Below, one piece after another: positions 34,661-41,974 of a DNA stretch of 64,000 nucleotides (position 1 is its first letter; each line of letters begins with the position of its first letter). Location: assembly GCF_039414295.1 (NCBI RefSeq), contig NZ_JBCITM010000010.1:1-64000 (forward strand), read 5' to 3'. The position numbers and the translations under genes were made by a program. The notes under the pieces were generated by a model. It had not been told where the DNA came from. It did no database searches and was given only the letters and a program-made list of their open reading frames with translations. Source of the DNA: Anoxynatronum sibiricum. Lineage in GTDB: Bacteria > Bacillota > Clostridia > Peptostreptococcales > Tindalliaceae.

Positions 34661-35893
34661 CTAATCTTCGGCACTCGTCTCTCCATCTCTTCGCGGAGGT
34701 CGCGGGCCCTGATATTGATAATACTGGCACATAATGCGGCCATTATAGAGTTTTCGTCGCCGGTCTGCTTTTTTACCAAAAATCCGTTCCAGATCAGGGT
34801 ATGCTGTCAACACATAAACGGACCATGTATCGAGTTTGAAAAAGCGTTGGGCCATGGTCTCGTAGAGCTGGCCCAGAGCTTCCACTTCTCCCATCCTTTC
34901 CCCGTAAGGGGGATTGGTGATGAGGCAGCCATAATGATAACGGGATCCCAGATCTTCCACTGCCCTGCGCTCAAAGTGAATCTCCTGGCTGTCAAGGGCC
35001 TGTTCGCCATACTGCCGTGCCATACGAATGGCTTTTTCGTCGATATCGTAGCCCTGAATTTGAAGAGGCCGCTGAAACTGCGCCATTTCATGAGTTTCTT
35101 TTCTGGCCTGCCGCCACAGAGCAGCATCGATCCAGGGCCATTCTTGGGCAGCAAAATCACGGTTCATCCCCGGAGCGATGTTCTTTCCGATGAGTGCCGC
35201 TTCGATGGGAATCGTGCCGGATCCACAGAAGGGGTCCACCAACACCCTGTCAGGATTCCAGTAACTGAGCATGACCAAGGCTGCCGCCAGGGTTTCTTTC
35301 AAAGGTGCCTGATGGTAACTTTCCCGGTACCCACGGCGGTGCAGACCGCTGCCGCTGGTGTCCAGGGTGAGGGTCACCTGGTCTTTCAGCAGTGCCACTT
35401 CGATGGCATAGTGCCCTTCATTTTCCTGAAACCAGGAGGTACCATAGGTACCTTTCAAACTCTCCACCACCGCTTTTTTAACAATGGCCTGACAGTCCGG
35501 CACGCTGTACAATTTAGATTTGATGGATTTTCCTGAAACCGGGAAAATGCCTTTTTCGGGAATATAACGGCTCCAGGGAAGTGCCTTCGTCTTCTCAAAC
35601 AGTTCCTCAAAGGACATTGCCTTGAAACTGCCGATTTTCAGCAACACCCGTTCAGCGGTACGCAGCCACAGGTTGGCACGACAAATGGCTTCAACAGGCC
35701 CCTGAAAGGTGATGCGGCCATTTTCAGTTTCAAGCACCTCGTAGCCCAGCGCCTTGATTTCCCTGGCAGCAATGGCTTCCAGCCCAAAGGCAGTGGTGGC
35801 AATCAACTGCACCAGATGGCCCTGGTCAGCCCTTTGGCTGACGGCAGCTTCCTTTTGTATCATGTTGGATTGGTTGGTTTCCTGTTTTTTCAC
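34661..35893 (-). CDS. THUMP-domain 23S rRNA guanine-N2 methyltransferase (RlmL/YpsC-like)
   Basis: A 410-residue SAM-dependent RNA methyltransferase. A THUMP RNA-binding domain (about 60-175) follows the ferredoxin-like N-terminus containing IATTAFGLEAIAAREIKALG. The Rossmann methyltransferase domain has DPFCGSGTIPIEAALIG for SAM and the catalytic TNPPYGERMG motif. It corresponds to the N-terminal half of E. coli RlmL and to Bacillus YpsC, so 23S rRNA is the expected target. Translation starts at a GTG immediately after the cupin stop codon, so the two are coupled. Confidence 0.9.
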   Translation of the reverse strand: MKKQETNQSNMIQKEAAVSQRADQGHLVQLIATTAFGLEAIAAREIKALGYEVLETENGRITFQGPVEAICRANLWLRTAERVLLKIGSFKAMSFEELFEKTKALPWSRYIPEKGIFPVSGKSIKSKLYSVPDCQAIVKKAVVESLKGTYGTSWFQENEGHYAIEVALLKDQVTLTLDTSGSGLHRRGYRESYHQAPLKETLAAALVMLSYWNPDRVLVDPFCGSGTIPIEAALIGKNIAPGMNRDFAAQEWPWIDAALWRQARKETHEMAQFQRPLQIQGYDIDEKAIRMARQYGEQALDSQEIHFERRAVEDLGSRYHYGCLITNPPYGERMGEVEALGQLYETMAQRFFKLDTWSVYVLTAYPDLERIFGKKADRRRKLYNGRIMCQYYQYQGPRPPRRDGETSAED

Positions 35894-36241
35894 TTATTGA
35901 TGTCCTTCCTCGGGCACAATGCAGATAAATTCAAAAGGTTCTTCACCCGTATTCCGAAACTGATGCAGGGCATCTGCCGGTACATAGGCGTAGGATCCAG
36001 CTGACAGTGGATGATCGCTTCCATTAAGGTGCAGCGTCGCATTGCCACGGATGATGTAGTTAATGTGCGGCCAGGGGTGTTGGTGTCTGGGAGTAAATCC
36101 TCCGGGTGCCACTTCAAAAACCCGCATCACGTGACCCTGCCAGCCTTCTTTTGGAGAGATGAGCACCTGCATCGCAGCATTCTTGGCTTCGGGGTGGGTA
36201 ACCGTTTTTTTCTCCAGTTGTTGTGTATGTCCGACAATCAT
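35894..36241 (-). CDS. Cupin-domain protein
   Basis: A single-domain cupin of 115 residues. The first cupin motif contains the metal-binding histidines (RHQHPWPHINYIIRG), and the second contains the histidine in DALHQFRN. Such proteins bind a divalent metal and may act as small-molecule sensors, isomerases or dioxygenases; the sequence does not say which. It is coupled to the downstream rRNA methyltransferase gene. I see no pathway context for it. Confidence 0.8.
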   Translation of the reverse strand: MIVGHTQQLEKKTVTHPEAKNAAMQVLISPKEGWQGHVMRVFEVAPGGFTPRHQHPWPHINYIIRGNATLHLNGSDHPLSAGSYAYVPADALHQFRNTGEEPFEFICIVPEEGHQ

Positions 36242-36294
36242 GTTGTTTTCCTCCTTATGACGGGGTGACCGTCTACTTAGTTCTTTTAATTCCT

Positions 36295-36663
36295 TTAACT
36301 CCCTTTAACTCCTTTTACTTGCTTGACGCTTTTTAATCCTTTATGCGGCTGTTTCTTTTTTGACGTTTGCAGGGCGGCCATCTGTTTCTCAACCATTGAC
36401 CAGGTGATGAGCCCCCAAAGCAATCCTCCTGCCATGAAAATCAATAATGTTCCCACCGCAGGCGCTCCCAAAACGGTCTGTTTCCAGTGACTGAAAGAGA
36501 ACCCGTTCTTCCAAAGGCTGGAAAGGGTCAAAAAAATAATCCCCGTGGACAATCCCCAGCTAATCACACCATTCACCAGCAGATAGCGTTTCTTGCCCCT
36601 GGCGTACAGTCCTGCGAGGCTCATTTGCCGGGTGTCTGTTTGTTTTCCTTGTTTTTTGCCCAT
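36295..36663 (-). CDS. Small membrane protein of unknown function
   Basis: About 122 residues with two transmembrane helices (around LLVNGVISWGLSTGIIFLTL and VGTLLIFMAGGLLWGLITWS), a basic N-terminus and a Lys/Val/Gly-rich C-terminal tail. I do not recognise a family. The ATG at 36663 is chosen because AAGGGG is seven bases upstream and because the promoter's predicted start (near 36701) leaves no room for a ribosome site before the upstream ATG at 36693. It is monocistronic or leads into the cupin gene 53 bp downstream. Confidence 0.65.
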   Translation of the reverse strand: MGKKQGKQTDTRQMSLAGLYARGKKRYLLVNGVISWGLSTGIIFLTLSSLWKNGFSFSHWKQTVLGAPAVGTLLIFMAGGLLWGLITWSMVEKQMAALQTSKKKQPHKGLKSVKQVKGVKGS

Positions 36664-36707
36664 ACCCATACCCCTTCTTCGGCGTATTTTCATCAGCGTT
36701 TCTTCTC

Positions 36708-36737
36708 ATTATAACAGAGTTTCTACAATGGTTCAAA
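36708..36737 (-). promoter_or_regulatory. Promoter of the small membrane protein gene
   Basis: TTGAAC (36732-36737) and TATAAT (36708-36713) are separated by 18 bp on the minus strand, immediately downstream of the EAL-gene terminator. Confidence 0.65.
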
Positions 36738-36743
36738 GACTCA

Positions 36744-36772
36744 AAAAAACCTGTACCGGCAGTGGTACAGGC
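36744..36772 (-). terminator. Terminator of the EAL-domain gene
   Basis: CCTGTACC-actgcc-GGTACAGG on the minus strand is a perfect 8-bp stem followed by seven T residues, 47 bases past the stop codon. Confidence 0.9.
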
Positions 36773-36818
36773 AAGTCTGGTGGCTGCAAACCAGCTCTGA
36801 TGCGAAAGCTGCCGGCAG

Positions 36819-38063
36819 TTATGTCGCCGAAAACGGATTTTCCTCGTGACGGCGTGCCAGCGTATCCAGCAGCAGTGCCACTGGAATAACCCCGCAATAG
36901 TGCTGGTCTTCATGAATCACCAGGTAATCATACAGCTGATGTTCACGCCGACTCATGGCCATGCGGCACAAATCCAGAAGAGGTGTGTTACTCCCTGCCA
37001 TCAGCGGCTGAAGATCTGCCACCTCTCCCAGGGGAAGCTCCTGAAACCGTTGGGCATCGCCGCTTTTTTCCATCTGATAATAGTATTTGCTTCGCATCAC
37101 CAGACCCATCGGCCGATTCTGCTGCAGCAAGGCAATTCCCTGAAGGTTATCATTTTCTGAAAACAGGTCGCCGGCAGCCCGACACCGGTCTGTTAACTGC
37201 AGGGTCGCGTCTTGCCGCATGATCTCACTGGCAGTCAGCCCTTCAGATTTACCCTTCAACTGCTTCAACAGTTCCCCGTGAGACTTCATGGCCTCAATTT
37301 TTTCAGATGCGGGAGAACCCATCACCGGAGCCGGTTTTTGGATCCAATACCCCTGCCCATAATGCACCCCCATATCCATGAGCACTCTGGCCTCATCCCA
37401 GGTTTCGATGCCTTCGGCGATGGTTTTAATGCCTGTCAGTTGGGCAAATCGCTGCACGCTTCGCAGCAACTCCCGTTTCACCATGTCCTTATCCACATTA
37501 CGCACCAGTTCCATGTCTATTTTCAGATAGTCTGGCCTGGTTTCTGCAATGAGTCGAAGCCCTGAATAACCGCTCCCGGCATCATCAATGGCGATACGGT
37601 ACCCCTGATCCAGATAATTGCGCAACAACCTGTTGAAATGACGGTAATCGGTCACTGCCGTTTTTTCTGTCAGTTCAATGATGATGGTGGCTGCGTCCAG
37701 TTCCACACTTTTAAGTTGCTCCCGGGTGAATCCCTTTCGAAATTTTGGATCCAGGATGCTGTCTGGATCAACATTGATGAATAGTTTATGCTTTCCGATG
37801 GTGTCTCTGGCATTCTGAATGGCACAGCTTCGGCACAAAAGATCCAACTCCCACACCCGGTTGAGCCTGCGGGCGTGGTCAAAAAGCCGGTCGGGTCTGT
37901 AAAACCAACTTTTTTCAGGTCCGCGGCTGAGGGCTTCATAGCCAAGCACTTCGCCGTCACTTAGAGAAACAATGGCCTGAAAGTGGGTAGTGATCTGCTT
38001 GTGATGCAGCAAGGATAAAAATTCCCGATTCAGTTGGTGGTTGTTTTGCGTCACAGCCGTCAT
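36819..38063 (-). CDS. EAL-domain c-di-GMP phosphodiesterase with C-terminal CBS-like region
   Basis: A cytoplasmic protein of 414 residues. The EAL domain (about 20-255) keeps the catalytic set: GYEALSRG (EAL), FINVDPD (Asn), IELTEKT (Glu), IDDAGSGYSGL (Asp pair), LKIDMELV (Lys), IAEGIETWDEA (Glu) and YGQGYWIQKP (Gln). It should therefore hydrolyse c-di-GMP to pGpG. The C-terminal third (about 280-410) looks like a pair of CBS-type ligand modules. ATG at 38063 with GTGGGG upstream gives the natural N-terminus. It is divergent from a related degenerate EAL-CBS-GGDEF-ArsC gene with a similar C-terminal region; the two look like an opposed enzyme pair. Confidence 0.9.
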   Translation of the reverse strand: MTAVTQNNHQLNREFLSLLHHKQITTHFQAIVSLSDGEVLGYEALSRGPEKSWFYRPDRLFDHARRLNRVWELDLLCRSCAIQNARDTIGKHKLFINVDPDSILDPKFRKGFTREQLKSVELDAATIIIELTEKTAVTDYRHFNRLLRNYLDQGYRIAIDDAGSGYSGLRLIAETRPDYLKIDMELVRNVDKDMVKRELLRSVQRFAQLTGIKTIAEGIETWDEARVLMDMGVHYGQGYWIQKPAPVMGSPASEKIEAMKSHGELLKQLKGKSEGLTASEIMRQDATLQLTDRCRAAGDLFSENDNLQGIALLQQNRPMGLVMRSKYYYQMEKSGDAQRFQELPLGEVADLQPLMAGSNTPLLDLCRMAMSRREHQLYDYLVIHEDQHYCGVIPVALLLDTLARRHEENPFSAT

Positions 38064-38213
38064 GATTGTTCCCCACTTCCCCTTAAACCTATGTATTTGA
38101 ATGATAAATGGTGTTGTTATTCTATCACGAGCAGAGCTTCTCTTTGTTAGTATTTTGTTAACTTCCCGTGAATTTTTGGAAAACCGGAAGCTTAACAGAA
38201 TATTTACCATCCA

Positions 38214-38242
38214 TTGACACATTCTTGATGTGACTCTGTTAC
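38214..38242 (+). promoter_or_regulatory. Possible promoter of the GGDEF-ArsC gene
   Basis: TTGACA (38214-38219) is perfect; 17 bp later TGTTAC (38237-38242) is a weak -10. It is the best candidate in the 265-bp divergent region and would start about 80 bases before the ATG at 38329. Confidence 0.38.
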
Positions 38243-38328
38243 GCTTTCAGTACGTTCCATTTCGTCATCACCTCAGGCACCTGTGTAATTCCTTGAACTC
38301 AGGGTGCGGGAAAGGAGTTCTTGACAGC

Positions 38329-40533
38329 ATGATTTCCCGACGTCTCTATGACCAGGTGATTCAGGAAACCGGTCAGACTCTCAAAGAGCTCCATGAAATA
38401 CTTCCACCTCAAACTTTTTTCGAACCGATTTTCAGCACCACTTATTTCAATATGTGTGGTTATGAGTTGCGTTCCTCTTTCAGCCGGCGGTTTGATTCAT
38501 TACTGGAAGATTTCATGGGAGAAGCCACTTTCACATCAGATGAGCTTCTTCATCTGCAACGCCGCATTCAGTTCCTGACAGAGGTTCTTTTTGTCGCTCA
38601 TCTCAGTGAAACACATGCGTTGGGACTCCCAGTCTATATTAACTTTTCCGGGTTGTTTCTTAATGATCTGCGTTTTATGGAGTACATTCAGCCCCTTATT
38701 ACCAACCACCGTCAGGTCAACGTCCTTTTTTTGACCATTCAGGTGGACGCCTCAGTCTCAATGCCTCTCTTAAATGAATGGTTGAAGCATTCAGGAGAAA
38801 TGAAAGCCAGCCATTGTCTGCTGAAATGGTGTCCTTCTGACAAATCCATGCCCCATCATTCATTTTACCAGGCATTTTCCAAATGGACAGGCGCCCCTCT
38901 TCTTCTTGGTCAGGTGGCAGATGCAGCCTTTCTTGAGAGAGCCATCCATTTTGAAGTTCCTTATTGCATGGGGGGCTACTTTTCTCCTCCCCTTGATGGC
39001 ATCACCGATTTGAAACCGCCACCGGCGACCGTTCATCTGCCAGAGCAGGTAAACTTCCATTCGTCCTCTTTTTCCACCAGACCTGCGCCGCCGGCGACGG
39101 TTCAGGTGGGAAGCATTGCCGGCAAAGTGCCCGCGGTTTCGCTGAAAAGCACTGGTGCCGAAGTAAAGGAACTGTTTGCCGTCAATCCATTGACTGAAGG
39201 GTTGGTGGTTTTGTCTGATGAAGGCTGGGCCGCAGGACTCATCATGCGGGAGCAGTTCTATCGAAACCTTAGCCGCCAGTACGGTTATGAAATCTTTATG
39301 AATCGTCCCATTGGTTTGATCATGGTCACCAATCCACTGGTGGTTCATGACCAGACTCCCATTGATGAAGTGGGAGAACTGGCCATGCGCCGCAGCCAGG
39401 ATCATTTATACGACTATGTCATTGTTCAGAAGGAAGATCGTTATCATGGGGTGGTGAGTATTCGGGAACTGCTGATTCGCATCTCCGAGATGAACGTGAG
39501 CATTGCCAAATATACCAACCCCCTTACAGGCCTCCCCGGCAATGAACTCATCGCCCGCCAATTGGAACAGGCCCTGCATTTAAATACCTGCACGCTCCTT
39601 TACGTGGATGTTGACCATTTCAAAGCTTATAACGACACCTATGGCTTCGAAAAAGGAGACCGGGTGCTCCGTTCGCTTGGCAGTATCCTTCAGAAGAACC
39701 TGTTGTTACTCAATGAACCCCATGCCTTTCTGGGCCACATTGGCGGTGATGATTTTGTCATCATCCTCCCCCATCATCACTATGAGTGCCTTTGCCAACA
39801 GGTGATCCAAGAGTTTGATGCAACCATTCGCCAGTATTACAATGCCGGTGATCTGGCCCGGGGCTTCGTGGTGGCTCAAAACCGGCGACACGAAAAAGAG
39901 ACCTTTCCACTGGTGTCTCTTTCAATTGCCGCAGTTACCAATGAATACGGACATTTTGATAGTATTGACCGGCTTACCCTGGCAGCCGCTCTTGGGAAAA
40001 AGCGATGCAAGGAAACAACCGGCAGTTCTTTCCTATCACTGACACAAAAAGACTGGCGGCAGGTGGATGCCGCCATGAATGGAGGAGATGAATCAATGCG
40101 TCAACGAAAAGTTCTTTTTATGTGCGTGCACAATGCTGCCCGCAGCCAGATGGCCGAAGCATTTTTGAAGCATTACGGCAAAGATGCCTATCAAGTGGAA
40201 AGTGCCGGACTGGAGCCTGGCACTTTAAATCCCCTGGTGGTGGAAGTGATGAAGGAAATTGATTTCGATCTTTCCGGCAACAGCACCAACAGCGTCTTTG
40301 ATTTTTATAACGAAGGCCGTCTGTATACCCATGTCATCACTGTGTGTGATGTCCACAATTCTGAAAAATGCCCCATCTTTCCCGGAAAGGTGATGCGGCA
40401 AAACTGGAGCTTTCCGGATCCAGGGGCTGTGGAAGGAACTCATGAAGATCAACTGACCCAGGTAAGGCTCATTCGGGATCAGATCAAAGCCCGTGTGCTC
40501 CAGTTCATTGAAGAGGACGCCGCTGCAATATAG
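38329..40533 (+). CDS. Degenerate EAL - CBS - GGDEF protein fused to arsenate reductase (ArsC/LMW-PTPase)
   Basis: A 734-residue multidomain protein. Residues about 1-245 resemble EAL domains in layout (FEPIF...GYELRSS, YINFSGLF, CMGGYFSPP) but lack the catalytic acids. Residues about 255-420 resemble the CBS-like region of the divergent neighbour. Residues about 430-590 are a GGDEF domain (NPLTGLPGNE, YVDVDHFKAYND) with GGDDF as active-site signature near 472. Residues 590-734 are a complete arsenate reductase of the low-molecular-weight phosphatase fold: P-loop CVHNAARS (Cys599), the redox cysteines in VCDVHNSEKCPIF, and the catalytic aspartate in FPDPG. There is no stop between the parts, but GGAGGAG and an in-frame ATG (40096) could also give free ArsC. 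ATG 38329 has AAGGAG upstream. Confidence 0.88.
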   Translation: MISRRLYDQVIQETGQTLKELHEILPPQTFFEPIFSTTYFNMCGYELRSSFSRRFDSLLEDFMGEATFTSDELLHLQRRIQFLTEVLFVAHLSETHALGLPVYINFSGLFLNDLRFMEYIQPLITNHRQVNVLFLTIQVDASVSMPLLNEWLKHSGEMKASHCLLKWCPSDKSMPHHSFYQAFSKWTGAPLLLGQVADAAFLERAIHFEVPYCMGGYFSPPLDGITDLKPPPATVHLPEQVNFHSSSFSTRPAPPATVQVGSIAGKVPAVSLKSTGAEVKELFAVNPLTEGLVVLSDEGWAAGLIMREQFYRNLSRQYGYEIFMNRPIGLIMVTNPLVVHDQTPIDEVGELAMRRSQDHLYDYVIVQKEDRYHGVVSIRELLIRISEMNVSIAKYTNPLTGLPGNELIARQLEQALHLNTCTLLYVDVDHFKAYNDTYGFEKGDRVLRSLGSILQKNLLLLNEPHAFLGHIGGDDFVIILPHHHYECLCQQVIQEFDATIRQYYNAGDLARGFVVAQNRRHEKETFPLVSLSIAAVTNEYGHFDSIDRLTLAAALGKKRCKETTGSSFLSLTQKDWRQVDAAMNGGDESMRQRKVLFMCVHNAARSQMAEAFLKHYGKDAYQVESAGLEPGTLNPLVVEVMKEIDFDLSGNSTNSVFDFYNEGRLYTHVITVCDVHNSEKCPIFPGKVMRQNWSFPDPGAVEGTHEDQLTQVRLIRDQIKARVLQFIEEDAAAI

Positions 40534-40544
40534 ACCACCTTGTC

Positions 40545-40670
40545 ATGATCGGCAGGGTTGATAAGATTGACAGCATCATCAAGGATGACTCTATTGACAA
40601 GATTGGTAAAGTTGACAGCATCAGTGGTAGTGACAAGGTCGACCAGATTGACAGGGTTTCCATTTGGTGA
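40545..40670 (+). repeat. Degenerate TTGACAG-type repeats, open in one frame
   Basis: The 140-bp gap between the fusion gene and pyrC consists largely of imperfect copies of a unit like AAGATTGACAGCATCA. One plus-strand frame (ATG 40545 to TGA 40670) is open for 41 codons and reads as a repeating Val-Asp-Lys-Ile-Asp-Ser pattern. No ribosome site precedes it, so I list it as a repeat and not as a gene. Confidence 0.5.
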
Positions 40671-40673
40671 AGC

Positions 40674-41963
40674 CTATTCAACTGTAACCCGGTTTTCATA
40701 CACCCGCTTCCCCCTCACCCACGTGCCCTGCACCTGCCCCCTAAGAGCCATTCCCTGGAAGGGGGTGTTGTGGCTTTTTGAAGCAAATGTAGATGAATCC
40801 ACCGTCCATCGGCGGCGAAGATCCACCAGCACCACGTCAGCTTCGGCCCCTGTTTTCAAATTTCCTTTTTTCGAGAGCCCCAGCATGGCGGCAGGTCGGG
40901 TGCTCATGCAGGTCACCAGCTGTTTCAGCGAAAGGGTTCCCGTGTCCATCAAGTGAGTGACGGCGGCACCAAAAGCAGTTTCCAGCCCCACCACCCCATT
41001 GGCTGCCTTGGCCAAATCTTCCCCTTTGACAGCCGCTTCGTGGGGAGCGTGGTCAGTGGCAATGCAGTCCAGTGTGCCGTCTGCCAATCCTGCCCGTACC
41101 GCCCGCATATCTGTTTCCCGCCGCAGGGGCGGGCTCATTTTTGCCATGGCTCCCCGGGTCATCACAGCATACTCTGTCAGGGAAAAATGATGGGGCGCAG
41201 CTTCTGCCGTCACGGGAACGCCTTCGGCCTTTGCCCGTCGAATGAGATTCACACTGGCGGCGGTGCTGATATGCTGCAGGTGAACGGGACAGCCGGTGGC
41301 CCCGGCCAGGTAAAGATCCCGCTGCACCATCAACTCTTCTGCCAGGGCCGGTACCCCCTGAAGGCCCAGTTTTTCAGAAACGGCTCCCTGATTAACACTT
41401 CGGTCAAACATGAGACTTTCGTCTTCGCAATGATTCGCCACCAGCAGACCATATCGCTTTCCTTCCTGCAACGCCTCCATCATCAGAAGCGCTTCGGAAA
41501 TGGGGCGGCCGTCATCTGTCACCCCCACCACGCCGGGAAAATTGTATTCCTTAAAATCAATTCTCTCTCTGCCGGCCAACCCACGGGTAACTGCCCCCAT
41601 GAAGAGGATCTGGCAGGGAAGCGATGCCGCTTTTGCCAATTGCTGCCGAAGAATTTCTGCATGGTCCAGCGATGGCTGGGTATTGGGCATGCATACCACT
41701 GTCGTAAACCCACCGGCCACCGCTGCCCTGGCACCGCTTTCGAGAGTTTCTTTCGTTTCTCCGCCAGGCTCCCGAAAGTGCACATGCAGGTCGATGAAAC
41801 CCGGCAACACCCATCTGCCATCCCCTTCCACCACTTCATGGGCATCACTGATCACGTCACCGGTGAATCCACTGATGTGACCATCGCTCATCACCAGGTG
41901 TCCCTGTTGTTCGCTGCCTGTATCCGGATCAAGGTACTGAACGTGTTTGATGATGGTTTTCAT
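40674..41963 (-). CDS. pyrC: Dihydroorotase (class I)
   Basis: PyrC cyclises carbamoyl-aspartate to dihydroorotate in pyrimidine synthesis. The 429-residue amidohydrolase has the metal motif DLHVHFREPGGETKE (about 56-70), LQHISTAASVNLIRRAK with a zinc histidine, and CIATDHAPHEAAVKG with the late catalytic aspartate. The C-terminal strand region ends with RGKRVYENRVTVE. It follows the class A PBP gene by 11 bp; no other pyr gene is present and no PyrR or UMP attenuator is visible. Confidence 0.96.
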   Translation of the reverse strand: MKTIIKHVQYLDPDTGSEQQGHLVMSDGHISGFTGDVISDAHEVVEGDGRWVLPGFIDLHVHFREPGGETKETLESGARAAVAGGFTTVVCMPNTQPSLDHAEILRQQLAKAASLPCQILFMGAVTRGLAGRERIDFKEYNFPGVVGVTDDGRPISEALLMMEALQEGKRYGLLVANHCEDESLMFDRSVNQGAVSEKLGLQGVPALAEELMVQRDLYLAGATGCPVHLQHISTAASVNLIRRAKAEGVPVTAEAAPHHFSLTEYAVMTRGAMAKMSPPLRRETDMRAVRAGLADGTLDCIATDHAPHEAAVKGEDLAKAANGVVGLETAFGAAVTHLMDTGTLSLKQLVTCMSTRPAAMLGLSKKGNLKTGAEADVVLVDLRRRWTVDSSTFASKSHNTPFQGMALRGQVQGTWVRGKRVYENRVTVE

Positions 41964-41974
41964 GATTGATTCTC

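Noticed and set aside
40953..41969. A 338-codon plus-strand open frame.
   Set aside because: It lies antisense to pyrC over its whole length, where all conserved amidohydrolase motifs are on the minus strand; GC-rich coding often leaves such shadows.
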